Notes under the pieces: generated by a model
Databases searched by the model: none
Told to the model about the DNA's origin: nothing
The model's input: the letters and a program-made list of their open reading frames with translations, nothing else
Position numbers and translations under genes: made by a program
In this document: piece after piece, positions 15,601-24,223 of the stretch
How positions within the stretch are numbered: the first letter of the stretch is position 1
Layout: the number at the start of each line of letters is the position of its first letter
Origin: Acanthopleura granulata
Taxonomy: Eukaryota; Mollusca; Polyplacophora; Chitonida; Chitonidae
Direction of reading: 5' to 3'
Assembly (NCBI GenBank): GCA_016165875.1
Contig: JABBOT010000016.1
Span: forward strand, 8,700,946 to 8,764,945
Length of the DNA stretch: 64,000 nucleotides

Positions 15601-18600
15601 TAACTAGGTCACTTGTAAGAGACATTGTACGAAGAGGGTATGGGCAAGTCACTCAAAGGATACAGACAATGACAGAAACCCCACCACTGGTAGCCTTTCT
15701 TTCTGAACAGCGCAGACAAACAGTGATTGAGGCTTACAAAGTCCATCGTTAGAAATCAAAAGAAATATTCTAATTGTATTTTCTTTGTAATAATGTGCAT
15801 GTCCAACATATGGATGTGTTTTAGATATGGGATCATATGCATATCTCTTCGTCACATGTGAGACAGATTGTCAGTGAGAGTTTGGTGGTTTAATACACTA
15901 GGCACTCTTTCCTCCACCTGTGAAACCGTCCATCATCATGTCTGTGAGAGATTCTTGGGCATGGTGTCAAACAACAACCAATCAAGTAAATTTTAAAAAA
16001 ATTACAGGTGAAAGGAGTGCCTCGTTGGCCTGGTGCTTTGAGCCTTCACATCGAGGTTGCGAGATTCATGATGCCTCTGGATCAGGTCATACCAAAGGCT
16101 TTATAAATGGTACTTGTTGCTGCCGAGCTTGATGCTCAGCATTGAGATGTTAGAGTAAGGAAACAGAACTGGTCAGCTCAGTGTCAGTATAATGTGACTG
16201 GGTAGGGTGTCTTGGGCTCCATTGGCAGCAGCACTGTGGGTAGATGGACTTGCCCTACCACAAGAAGACACAACATATCTACAATCTAAGGACTTCTTAA
16301 CATCATATGACTGAAAAATTGTTCAGTTCAATGTAAAGGCCCAGGCATACGTACATTACAGGTGAAGGAGCTAGACTTTCTGATGGAAGTCTCCAGAATT
16401 CACACAGTGAGACTGGTCCTACAGAAGAGCAGGGCTCCCTCCTAGCTGAAATTCACCACTCTGAAGGTGACACAGCCTCTGGTCAAACCACTGGTAAGAT
16501 TATCACTGTCTTCTGGTAAAAACATGAATGAGTTGGGGAAAAATTTCAGTGATGGGAATTTTCACAAACCACAAGGAGACTACAGGCATAATACAAGCAG
16601 GCTACAGACAAAACTACTAAGATGTTAAAAACAAACCACTAGTACACTGCAGAAAAGTACAAGCAGGCTACAGACAAATTACTAAGATGTTGCAGGTACA
16701 CCACTAGCAAACTACTGACAAACCACTATGGTGTTACAGATAAACCACTAAGATGTTACAGCCAAACATTAAGATGCTACAGACAAACCACTGAAATGGT
16801 ATGGGCAAACCTCAAGCAGACTGCAGACAAGCCACAAGCAGGCTGTAGACGAAGCATTTTGAAGCTAGAGGCACACCACTAGCAGACTACAGACAAACCA
16901 CTATGATGTTACGGACAAACCACTAAGATACTACAGCCAAACAGTAAGATGCTACAGACAAACCACTGAAATGCTTTTACAAACCACAAGCTGACTGCAG
17001 ACAAGCCACAAGCAGGCTGCAAATGAAGAACTTTGAAACTGGAGGCAAACCACTCACAGGTCACAGACAAACCACAAACAGACTACAGACATACTATGAT
17101 CCAATTACAGACAAACCACCCACAGGTTACATACCAACCACTCAGAGGTCACAGACAAACCAATGAAAGGTTACAAGAAAAGCAATTGCAGGTTGCAGGA
17201 AAAACACAAGCAGGCTGTAGACAAACCACGTAGAGAGTAGAGGGACACCACTGCAGATTACAGACAAACCAAAAGGAGACTACAAACCAGAAGGCAGACA
17301 ACAGACAAGCTACAAGCAGACTAGACAAATCACAAGCAGATCAGAGACAAACTTACACAGGCTACAAACAAACCACTAAGATACTACGAACAAACAACAA
17401 GCAGACTACATACGAACCAGAAGCAGGCTGGAGCACTTAGAGTCTAAAGACGAAGCATTTGCAGGTTGTAGACAAACTACAAAAACGTTGCACAAAGCAC
17501 ACGCCGGTTTCAGACAAACCACTCACTGGTTACAGACAAACCACTGGAAGGTTGCAGAAAAATCACACGCAGCCTTCAAACAAACCACTAAGATGCTATG
17601 GACAAACCACAAGTGGACTGCAGACCATCTACAAGTTGGTTACACACACCACTCAAAAGTTACAAACAACCCATTCACAGGTTGCAGACAAACCACTCGC
17701 AGGCTATGGACAACCCATTCGCAGACCACTAAGATGTTACAGGCAAACCACTAAAATGCTATAATGAAGCCAGCAAGATGCTACCGACAAACCACTGAAA
17801 TGCTATGGACAAACCATACACAGACTGCACACAAGCCACAAGCAAGCTGTGGACGAAGCACTTTGAAGCTAGAGGCAAACCACAAACAAACCACAGACAA
17901 ACTATGATCCGATTGAAGACAAACTATTCACAGGTCACAGACAAGCCACCAACAGCTTACAAGCAAACCAATCGCAGGTTGCAGGAAACACACAAGCAGG
18001 CTGTAGACAAACCACTTAGAGACTAGAGGCAAGCCACTGCAGACTACGGACAAACCACAAGCAGACTACAGACAAACCACAAGCAGACTACAGACAAACC
18101 ACAAGCAGACTAGACAAACCAAAAGTAGATTCAACAAACCACAAGCAGACTAGACAAACCACAAACCGACCACAGACAAACCACACACAGGCTGCAAACA
18201 AACCAGTAAGATACTACGAACAAACCACAAGCAGGCTGTAGACAGAGCACTTACAATCTAGAGGCAAAGTATTTTCAGGTTCTAGACAAACCACAAAAAG
18301 GTTAAGCAAAGCACAAGCTGGTTTCAGACAAACCACTTGCAGGTTGCAGAAAAATTACATGCAGGCTATAAACAACCCACTAAGATGCTTTGGACAAACC
18401 ACAAGAAGACTGCAGACAAACTGCAAGTTGGTTACATGCACCACTCAAAAGTTACAAACAACCCACTGGCAGGTCACAGACAAACCACTCAAAGACCACT
18501 AAGATGCTACAGGCAAATCACTAAGATGCTATAATCAGACCAGTAGGATGCTACAGGCTATTAACTAGGTCACTTGTAAGAGACATTGTACGAAGAGGGT

Positions 18601-21600
18601 ATGGGCAAGTCACTCAAAGGATACAGACAATGACAGAAACCCCACCACTGGTAGCCTTTCTTTCTGAACAGCGCAGACAAACAGTGATTGAGGCTTACAA
18701 AGTCCATCGTTAGAAATCAAAAGAAATATTCTAATTGTATTTTCTTTGTAATAATGTGCATGTCCAACATATGGATGTGTTTTAGATATGGGATCATATG
18801 CATATCTCTTCGTCACATGTGAGACAGATTGTCAGTGAGAGTTTGGTGGTTTAATACACTAGGCACTCTTTCCTCCACCTGTGAAACCGTCCATCATCAT
18901 GTCTGTGAGAGATTCTTGGGCATGGTGTCAAACAACAACCAATCAAGTAAATTTTAAAAAAATTACAGGTGAAAGGAGTGCCTCGTTGGCCTGGTGCTTT
19001 GAGCCTTCACATCGAGGTTGCGAGATTCATGATGCCTCTGGATCAGGTCATACCAAAGGCTTTATAAATGGTACTTGTTGCTGCCGAGCTTGATGCTCAG
19101 CATTGAGAGGTTAGAGTAAGGAAACAGAACTGGTCAGCTCAGTGTCAGTATAATGTGACTGGGTAGGGTGTCTTGGGCTCCATTGGCAGCAGCACTGTGG
19201 GTAGATGGACTTGCCCTACCACAAGAAGACACAACATATCTACAATCTAAGGACTTCATATGACTGAAAAATTGTTCAGTTCAATGTAAAGGCCCAGGCA
19301 TACGTACATTACAGGTGAAGGAGCTAGACTTTCTGATGGAAGTCTCCAGAATTCACACAGTGAGACTGGTCCTACAGAAGAGCAGGGCTCCCTCCTGGCT
19401 GAAATTCACCACTCTGGAGGTGACACAGCCTCTGGTCAAACCACTGGTAAGATTATCACTGTCTTCTGTTAAAAACATGAATGAGTTGGGGAAAAATTTC
19501 AGTGATGGGAATTTTCACAAACCACAAGGAGACTACAGGCACAATACAAGCAGGCTACAGACAATACTAGGAAGATGTTAAAAACAAACGACTAGTACGC
19601 TGCAGAAAAGTACAAGCAGGCTACAGAGAAACTACAAAGATGTTGTAGGCAAACCACTAGCAAACTACAGACAAACCACTATGGGTGTTGCAGACAAACC
19701 ACTAAGATGTTACAGCCAAACATTAAGATGCTACCAATAAACCACTGAAATGCTATGGACAAACCATACACAGACTGCACACAAGCAGGCTGTAGACGAA
19801 GCATTTTGAAGCTAGAGGCATACCACTCGCAAGTCACAGAGAAACCACAAACAGACTGCAGACAAAACTACAATCCGATCGCAGAAAAACCACTGACAGG
19901 TCACAGACAAGCCACTCACAGCTTACAAGTTGGTTGCAGGAAACACACAAGCAGGCTGCAGACAAACCATGTAGAGACTAGAGGCAAACAAATGCACACT
20001 ACAGACAAACCAAAAGCAAGACTACAGACAAACCACAAGCGGACTACAGACAAATCACAAGTAGACTAGACAAACCACAAGGAGACTAGATACACCACAC
20101 ACAGGCTGCAAACAAACCACACACAGGCTACAAACAGACTACTAAGATACTACAAACAAACCATAAGCAGACTGCATATGAACCACAAGCAGGCTGTAGA
20201 CAGAGCACTTACAATCTAGGGGCTAAGCATTTGCAGGTTGTAGACAAGCCACAAAATAGGTAAACAATGCACAAGCTGGTTTCAGACAAACCACTCACCG
20301 GTGACAGACAAACCACTTGCAGGTCAGAGACAAACCACTTGCAGGACACAGATAAACCACTTGCAGGTTGCAGAAATGTCACATGCAAGCTACAGACAAA
20401 CTGCTAAGATACTATAGACAAACCACAAGTAGACGGCAGACGAACCACAGGTTGATTACAGACACCACTCAAAGGTTACAAACAACTTACTCGCAGGTTG
20501 CAGACATATGACTGGCACGTTACAAACAACCCACTTGCAGACCACTAAGATGCTACAATCAAATCACTAAGATGCCATAATCAAACCAGCAAGATGCTAC
20601 CGACAAACCACTGAAATGCTGTGGACAAACCACAAAGAGACTGCACACAAGCCACAAGCAAGCTGTAGACAAAGCACTTTGAAGCTAGAGGCAAACCACT
20701 CGCGGGTTACAGACAAACCACAAACAGACTACAGACAAACTACAATCCGATTGCAGACAAACCACTCGCAGGTGACAGACAAGCCACTCACAGATTACAA
20801 ACAACCCACCCGCAGGTTGCAGACAAACCACTCGCAGATTGCAGACAAACCACACGCAGACCAATAAGGTGCTAGAGGCAAACCACTAAGATGCTATAAT
20901 CAAAACATTAAGATGCTACAGGCACACCACTATCTCACTTGTAAGAGACATTCTACGAAGAAGGTATGGGCAAGGATACAGACAATGACAGAGAAACTGT
21001 TAAGAGACCAGACCCCACCACTAGTAGTCTTTCTTTGTGTTTTTTCAGAGTGTGGCATGACTGAAATGGACAAACATCGGTTGAGGTGCAACAGAAAGTT
21101 GATATTAGAACAAGTACGATTTAAGGATGTGAGAGATTTACTGTACCAGGAGAATATATTGAGCGAAGAAGACATGGATGAATGCGGGAATGAAAATAAA
21201 ACTGATAAGGAACAGATGTGTACTTTGCTGAAAATTTTACCATGTCGCGGGCCGAAGGCTTATGAAGTTTTCCGCTCGGCTCTGCAGAAGTCCCATCCTT
21301 GGGTGGTCAAGGAGCTTGACTCAACTAGAAAATGTAAGCAAAGGTATGTGTACTTCTGTTTATACATAATATTAGAGTGTAACAGGGTGGTTCTTGGTTT
21401 CCACAAGTCAATACACAGTCACATGATATTCCGCAAACATGGTGTACAATGGTCATGATGCAATGTTCAACGATCACATGACAATAGCCAGCGATCTTGT
21501 GCGTTCACTTCAAAAGGTTTTCTCCCTTTGTCTGTTGTCTTACGTCTACTTGTTTATAAAGTAAACAGTGGTGCAGAAGGCTTTTTCAGCTAGCAATGGT

Positions 21601-21706
21601 GTAGAATTCCAACAATTTATGTCTTCAGCAAAGCAGGTCATATCTTTTCGTTTTTCTTCCATTTTCTTTCAGTGTAATAAAACATGTAATTCATGCTGTG
21701 GGATGA
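581..21706 (+). CDS. CARD-containing single-pass membrane protein gene, 5' end outside the window
   Basis: Discontinuous gene; the exons are listed separately. In order: Thr/Pro-rich stalk, one transmembrane helix, basic Cys-containing juxtamembrane stretch, acidic/polar linker, then a CARD. A CARD is a homotypic adaptor domain of apoptosis and innate signalling, so a cytoplasmic CARD behind a membrane helix suggests a receptor or membrane adaptor. The ectodomain exons and signal peptide would lie upstream of base 1, so the receptor class is unknown. Phases agree throughout: stalk out 1, TM in 1; juxtamembrane exon out 0 if donor 2591 is used, next exon in 0 out 1; linker 1-1; CARD in 1 out 2. 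The 3' end is uncertain: a short terminal exon (21673-21706) or an exon at 24224. The linker region has been turned into a satellite array. Recognition of the CARD is strong; the exon chain upstream is inferred. Confidence 0.65.
625..1611 (+). other. Intron, no gene seen
   Basis: AT-rich sequence between the stalk and transmembrane exons. I see no conserved reading frame and no recognisable repeat. A long poly-T tract (about 1591-1609) forms the polypyrimidine tract of the next acceptor. Confidence 0.5.
1612..1689 (+). CDS. Transmembrane exon
   Basis: Exon behind a strong acceptor (long T tract, ttctttcacag). Phase 1 reading gives a short polar lead, then LHALWILLLLGILGIGG, a clear hydrophobic helix. 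Two donors three bases apart (gtggta at 1687, gtaagt at 1690) are both in frame; gtaagt is the better consensus and gives exon end 1689. The helix continues into the next exon (VFFYGW) and ends in a positive stretch, which places the downstream part in the cytoplasm by the positive-inside rule. Confidence 0.65.
1932..2204 (+). mobile_element. SINE-A copy (tRNA-derived, RUDI-like)
   Basis: Nearly full-length. It has the internal landmarks caatgacccgaagcctcccacc, gctgtgagttcaa, ctccggctgtatgtg, aatgctggccgccgcc, then aagtgaagtatttttgagta, ggcgtaaaacaccaatc and an aaat repeat tail. It is directly abutted by a SINE-B copy. Confidence 0.8.
2205..2480 (+). mobile_element. SINE-B copy
   Basis: A second SINE family. 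It has a box-B-like ggttcaataccgag, then gggtcatatcaaagattttaaaaatg, a cagcaccgagaggttagag block, ggtgtc words and a ggactcgccctg block. It sits head to tail behind SINE-A with no spacer, so one may have inserted in the tail of the other. Confidence 0.7.
2547..2590 (+). CDS. Juxtamembrane exon: end of TM helix plus basic/Cys stretch
   Basis: Acceptor tgttttcag; reading in phase 1 gives GVFFYGWRRKLCKCK. The first residues complete the transmembrane helix; RRK and the two nearby Cys suit a cytoplasmic face, the Cys possibly lipidated. Donor choice: gtaagt at 2580 (phase 1) or gtgaga at 2591 (phase 0). Only the 2591 donor joins in frame to the open phase of the next exon, so I chose it, although gtaagt is the better consensus. 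Confidence 0.5.
2827..3080 (+). mobile_element. SINE-A copy, diverged
   Basis: Shows gttgtgagtttaagtcc, ctggcttcctctccggccg, accataatgctggcagccg and the gagtatggcgcaaaacacc tail, with several small indels. Confidence 0.7.
3248..3320 (+). CDS. Cytoplasmic exon before the linker
   Basis: 73-nt exon after the acceptor taggtttgcag and before the consensus donor gtgagt. Read from phase 0 it encodes a Gly/Gln/Arg-rich stretch (starts IRCLGRFFGG) and leaves phase 1, exactly the phase needed by the linker exon. A second possible acceptor at 3262 would leave phase 0 and break the join. No domain is recognised. Confidence 0.45.
3420..3760 (+). mobile_element. SINE-B copy, most complete
   Basis: Runs from the ggttgggagatccgggatcaa box-B-like region through caaagactttaaaaaatga, the repeated ggtgtc words, ggcggcatgccacaag, to ctgaaaaattgttgagtagg acgttaaac and an acgtacat tail. 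Confidence 0.7.
3790..3885 (-). mobile_element. SINE-A fragment
   Basis: Reverse-complement 3' half of SINE-A: cagaatatttcctctatatg, cagccagtattacaatgg, catgaccatctgcaggtta. Confidence 0.55.
4112..4425 (+). mobile_element. SINE-B copy ahead of the first unit, diverged
   Basis: Carries caggtcataccaaaggcttta, ttagagtaaggaaac, ggtgtcttgggctc and actgaaaaattgttcagttc. It differs from the copies in later units by a deletion and substitutions, so it marks the left edge of the homogenised array. Confidence 0.7.
4430..4561 (+). CDS. Linker exon, copy 1
   Basis: 132-nt exon between acceptor acattacag and donor gtaaga. In phase 1-1 it encodes an acidic, polar, structureless-looking 44-residue segment (contains SKTGPTEEQVSLLAEIHHSE). 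Phase symmetry means that copies can be added or skipped without shifting frame. Phase 0 is also open here but contains a stop in copies 2, 3 and 5, while phase 1 is open in all six. The flanking stalk/CARD phases also select phase 1. Confidence 0.6.
4640..6660. repeat. 22-bp monomer block of unit 1
   Basis: About 90 degenerate monomers with the shared core acagacaaaccac, alternating with words such as taagatgctac, aagcaggct and tcacaggt. Runs of perfect monomers occur at 6130-6200. The same block recurs in every later unit. Because 22 is not a multiple of 3, all the short reading frames here are by-products of the repeat. Confidence 0.9.
6661..7070 (+). other. Non-satellite segment of each unit, with a relic of the CARD-exon acceptor region
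   Basis: Begins cacttgtaagagacattgta and continues aaggatacagacaatgacag, cccaccactggtagcctttctttctgaacag. The same sequence precedes the true CARD exon at 20936-21048, where it ends in ttttttcag. In the repeated units it runs instead into unrelated AT-rich DNA. The unit's right part therefore derives from the intron just upstream of the CARD exon. Confidence 0.75.
7073..7400 (+). mobile_element. SINE-B copy inside the repeat unit
   Basis: Complete copy starting near tgcctcgttggcctggtgct, with box-B-like ggttgcgagattcatgatg and ending actgaaaaattgttcagttc. It lies just before each linker exon and recurs at 10056, 13039, 16022 and about 18983. The SINE was thus captured in the unit and amplified with it. 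Confidence 0.75.
7413..7544 (+). CDS. Linker exon, copy 2
   Basis: Same acceptor and gtaaga donor. Open in phase 1-1; a TAG interrupts phase 0 (cctag). Relative to copy 1, phase 1 has four replacements and two silent changes, including the ctg-to-cta change that creates the phase-0 stop and stays Leu in phase 1. Confidence 0.6.
10396..10527 (+). CDS. Linker exon, copy 3
   Basis: Open in phase 1-1, TAG in phase 0. It differs from copy 2 at a single visible position (gctagac against gctggac). Splice sites are intact. Confidence 0.6.
13379..13510 (+). CDS. Linker exon, copy 4
   Basis: Open in phase 1-1 (and in phase 0). Splice sites are intact. Identical to copy 3 except for the silent Leu position (ctg). 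Confidence 0.6.
16362..16493 (+). CDS. Linker exon, copy 5
   Basis: Open in phase 1-1, TAG in phase 0. Splice sites are intact. Confidence 0.6.
19315..19446 (+). CDS. Linker exon, copy 6, nearest the CARD
   Basis: Open in phase 1-1. One Glu-to-Gly change (tctggaggt). It lies in the diverged last unit, so it is probably outside the most recent homogenisation. It is the copy whose donor most directly faces the CARD acceptor at 21048. Confidence 0.6.
19447..20930. repeat. Diverged 22-bp monomer block of the last unit
   Basis: Same monomer family as 4640-6660 but with many substitutions and a different monomer order. It includes perfect-looking stretches such as cttgcaggt...gacaaaccactt (20310-20370). 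This is likely an older part of the array. Confidence 0.85.
21049..21343 (+). CDS. CARD exon
   Basis: 295-nt exon with acceptor tgtgttttttcag and donor gtatgt, phase 1 in and 2 out. It encodes about 95 residues with CARD hallmarks: an N-terminal basic helix (MDKHRLRCNRKLI), DLLYQENILSEEDMDE as the helix 2-3 region, LLKILPCRGPKAYEVF (the L-P-x-R-G-P-x-A-F/Y signature of CARDs such as RAIDD and caspase-2), then ALQKSHPWVVKEL as the last helix. The single-exon CARD length (85-95 aa) is normal. It acts by CARD-CARD contact with an unknown partner. The fold call is firm; the assignment to the same gene as the TM exon rests on phase and strand. Confidence 0.88.
21673..21706 (+). CDS. Possible terminal exon of the CARD gene
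   Basis: A very good acceptor (cgtttttcttccattttctttcag) is followed, in the phase left by the CARD exon, by eleven codons and a TGA at 21704. That would end the protein shortly after the CARD. An aataaa lies about 155 bases further on (gtgaaaataaatgcc). The 24224 exon candidate is an alternative or a splice variant. Confidence 0.4.
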
Positions 21707-21803
21707 TATCACAGGAATTGAGATGTTCAACTTGTGCTCCACATTTGTTGAACATCAGTTCCCTCAAGCTGACAATTCCTTTGATATCATCCCACAGCAT
21801 GAA
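21690..21803. repeat. 31-bp inverted repeat (hairpin)
   Basis: Arms 21690-21720 and 21773-21803 are complementary apart from one or two positions (core ttcatgctgtgggatgatatc). A second, shorter pair (gatgttcaac / gttgaacatc) lies inside. It would sit in the 3' UTR if the terminal exon at 21673 is real. Confidence 0.8.
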
Positions 21804-21849
21804 CTACCTGTGTAATGTAAGACCTAAGCTTGCAACCAGTATGGAGCAT

Positions 21850-22020
21850 TTTTAGGTGAAAATAAATGCCATGAAATATTACCTGTAGTGCTGAAACATT
21901 CTCAGGTTCATTGTCATCCTGCCTTACAAACAAACCTTGAAACACCTGTTTCAGATCAATATAACTCAGAATCAATCAAAATGAGCGAATTAGCCATGGA
22001 CAAAATCTAGGATATTGAAA
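21850..22020 (-). repeat. Dispersed repeat D, copy 1
   Basis: Reverse-strand match to sequences at 47390-47660, 48715-48960 and, in the same orientation as this copy, 49330-49540. Shared words: aggtgaaaataaatgccatg, gaaatatta, gatgctgaaac-like, aacaaaccttgaaacacct, aatgagc...tagccatggac. Confidence 0.6.
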
Positions 22021-22208
22021 TCATTAAGTTCCTCATTTATTTCATTGGTGTTAGTGGTTAGAACGCTTGCACAGCATAGTGACTCTCCGGTCAAATAAAT
22101 AAATAAATCCTCCAGTGTCCAATAATAGTAAATGCAGTCTTAAGGTATATGTTAGCGTTGGTATCTTGATGGAAAGGGCCCCCATAAAGTTCCGTTGAGT
22201 CAAAACAC

Positions 22209-23057
22209 CATTAAAAACTGTGTCTGAAAATGCCTTCACTGGTTTTTTCAGATTTTTTTTTTTTTCACCAAATTAAATGCAGTCAAATATTTTGGTTGTA
22301 CGGTGAGCTTTATAGATGATGTTGTTATTGAGTGTCAACCTTGACGTCGCACCGAGATCTCTCTCTGGCCCTAAAGCAGAACTTAAATATCATGTTAGCT
22401 TTTCTGTATAACGGGAGGCATAACAGGAGTATGGTTATCAGGAGCATTATTCAGAGCTGAACATACAGGTGTACAAAAAGCTTTGTGACATCTGTTACGA
22501 GGCACATGTCGTGAGTACATGTGTCCGGGTTCGGAACCACGTAAGTTTAAGGCCCACACATGGTGATTAAATTCATGGTCGGGTTTAAACCCGTTTTGGG
22601 TTTAAAAAGATTTACTTGTTAGCTGCTATATATCTTTTGTGTCTATATCACCGGTTGTAAATTTTGAAGCTTGCGTTATCTCACTTTCATGTATCGTCTG
22701 CAGGTGCGCTCTTTCCGCTTTTGGATAACATTAATAGGAACCAACGGCGAGAACATCTTTGACACATCTGTGGGAATTTCAGCTTGGGCCATGGTGTAGC
22801 ATTGTCCCATCTGAACAATCAGCCACGACAAACGGGTTTAAACCCGACCGTGAATTTAATGACCATGCGTGGGCCTTAAACTTACGCGGTTCCTAACCCG
22901 GACACATGCAATCACAACACGTGCCTCGTAACACATCCTTATTGACATGCATTATCAATACAGTCCATGAAACCCACCACGCAATCAAAATATTTGACCG
23001 CATTTAATTTAGTGAAAAAATCAGGGAAGATGTTTTCAGATACAGTTTTTATTGGTC
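22209..23057. mobile_element. Foldback / MITE-like element with long inverted arms
   Basis: Left arm from about 22209 (aaaaactgtgtctgaaaa, then ccaaattaaatgcagtcaaatattttg) to about 22605 (gtcgggtttaaacccgtt). Right arm 22820-23057 is its reverse complement in two blocks. The inner block of about 105 bp (22490-22600 against 22825-22935, containing atgtgtccgggttcgg and gtaagtttaaggcccaca) is roughly 95% identical. No open reading frame of note, so it is non-autonomous. A related single arm lies at 27410-27560. Confidence 0.75.
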
Positions 23058-23284
23058 TTTTTACCAGTCATAACATACAGGATCTTTCCCTTTAAAAGAC
23101 ACTGTGTGTTGAGGCACTGCAGGTTTTGCAGACGTGTAAAGTACATTAATAGAAGGAAGATGTGCCATTTTCAGTGCCATATTTGCATATTAAATTACAA
23201 AATTCACAACTTAGCCTCTTGTGGATTGGAATCAGTTGTAATATGTTTGAGGTAAATGTTAAGAGGGTGGGTGTATCTTATAAC

Positions 23285-23520
23285 CTACTGCAGAGGGCTG
23301 CGTAGTGCAACATAATGACCCAGGATCCTCTTACCAATGCGGTTGCTGTTAGCTCACGCTGGCTTCCTCTCCACACGTAGCTGGGAAGATCTGCCAGCAA
23401 CCTGCGGATGGTCATGGGCTCCAAACCCTGCCCCCTCCCCACCTCTGCTCCCTCCCCACCTCTGCCTAGTTTCCTCCCACCATTATGCTGGCCGCCATTG
23501 TATAAGTGAAACATTTGTGG
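23285..23520 (+). mobile_element. SINE-A copy
   Basis: Contains cataatgacccaggatcctc, accaatgcggttgctg, ggcttcctctccacacg, gccagcaacctgcggatgg and ttatgctggccgccattg. It carries a local C-rich duplication (ccctccccacctctg) and ends without a tail. Confidence 0.75.
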
Positions 23521-23642
23521 TGGTTAGTCATGGGTTCCAACCATCCCGCCTCTGCCTAGTTTCCTCCCAAAATAATGCTGGCTGCTGTCATGTAAGTGAA
23601 ATATTCTTGTGTACCTTGTAAAATCCCCAAAAAATAAATAAA
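23521..23642 (+). mobile_element. SINE-A 3' fragment
   Basis: Second 3' half directly downstream (tagtttcctcccaaaataat, gctggctgctgtcatgtaag, aaataaataaat), as if the 3' half were duplicated. Confidence 0.7.
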
Positions 23643-23904
23643 TTTGTACTGCATGGATGGAGTTCAGTTGTGGTATTCTAGCAGAGAAACACACTGAGAA
23701 TTTTTCATTGCTCGAACCATGTATATTAGATAGTGTGTTATTTGAAGTAAATGTTAAGTTTCGTATCACAAGAACTACTGCATGCAGTGAGCTCCGGTTT
23801 TACTTACGTGTAAATCACAACAGCACAACGGGGATATTCTGTTGTTGATGCACTGTACATTTGTTTGCTGTCTCATGTGTGTATTCAAATCCATGTTAAG
23901 AATT

Positions 23905-24150
23905 ATTTATTTCACTGATATTTTATGCCATACTCAAAAATATTTCACTTACAAGAGAGCAGCCAGCATTATGGTGGGAGGAAACCAGGCAGAGCGCGAG
24001 GGAAACCCATGACCATCCGCAAGTTACTTGCAGACCTTCCCCTCATGTGGCCACAGATGAAACCAACATGAGATGCTCATGCACTCACAGCGACTGCGTG
24101 GATGAGAGGCTCATGGGTCATTATGCTGTGCTAGGTCCCAAACCACCTGT
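23905..24150 (-). mobile_element. SINE-A copy
   Basis: Reverse complement, tail first: tatttatttcactgatattt, atgccatactcaaaaatatt, cagccagcattatggtggga, catgaccatccgcaagttac, ending gggtcattatgctgtgctag. Confidence 0.75.
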
Positions 24151-24223
24151 GTTAAGATAGATGTTCATTTATAAAGCACTATATGTATTGAACTGAACTT
24201 TCGCATTCATATGTCTCCCATAG

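Larger units (their letters stand above)
4112..20960. repeat. Higher-order satellite array of ~2,983-bp units built of ~22-bp monomers
   Basis: Matching landmarks recur at a spacing of 2,983 bp (for example 5101, 8084, 11067, 14050). Units starting at the linker exon: 4430, 7413, 10396, 13379, 16362, 19315. Units 1-5 are almost identical, with only scattered substitutions. The unit that starts at 16362 is 2,953 bp: it lacks one 22-bp monomer near 17296 and 8 bp near 19257. The last unit (19315-20960) is diverged and shorter. Each unit holds a linker exon, about 2 kb of 22-bp monomers (consensus around acagacaaaccacaagcagg), ~400 bp of unique sequence and a SINE-B copy. Homogeneity between units with divergent end units is the usual picture of recent unequal exchange. 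Confidence 0.95.

Noticed and set aside
4640..20900. CRISPR-like regular short repeats
   Set aside because: The monomers are contiguous and degenerate without unique spacers, in animal DNA with introns.
20913..21048. Extension of the CARD reading frame upstream of 21049 as coding
   Set aside because: It is intron: a T-rich tract and cag precede 21049, and the upstream part is satellite shared with the other units.
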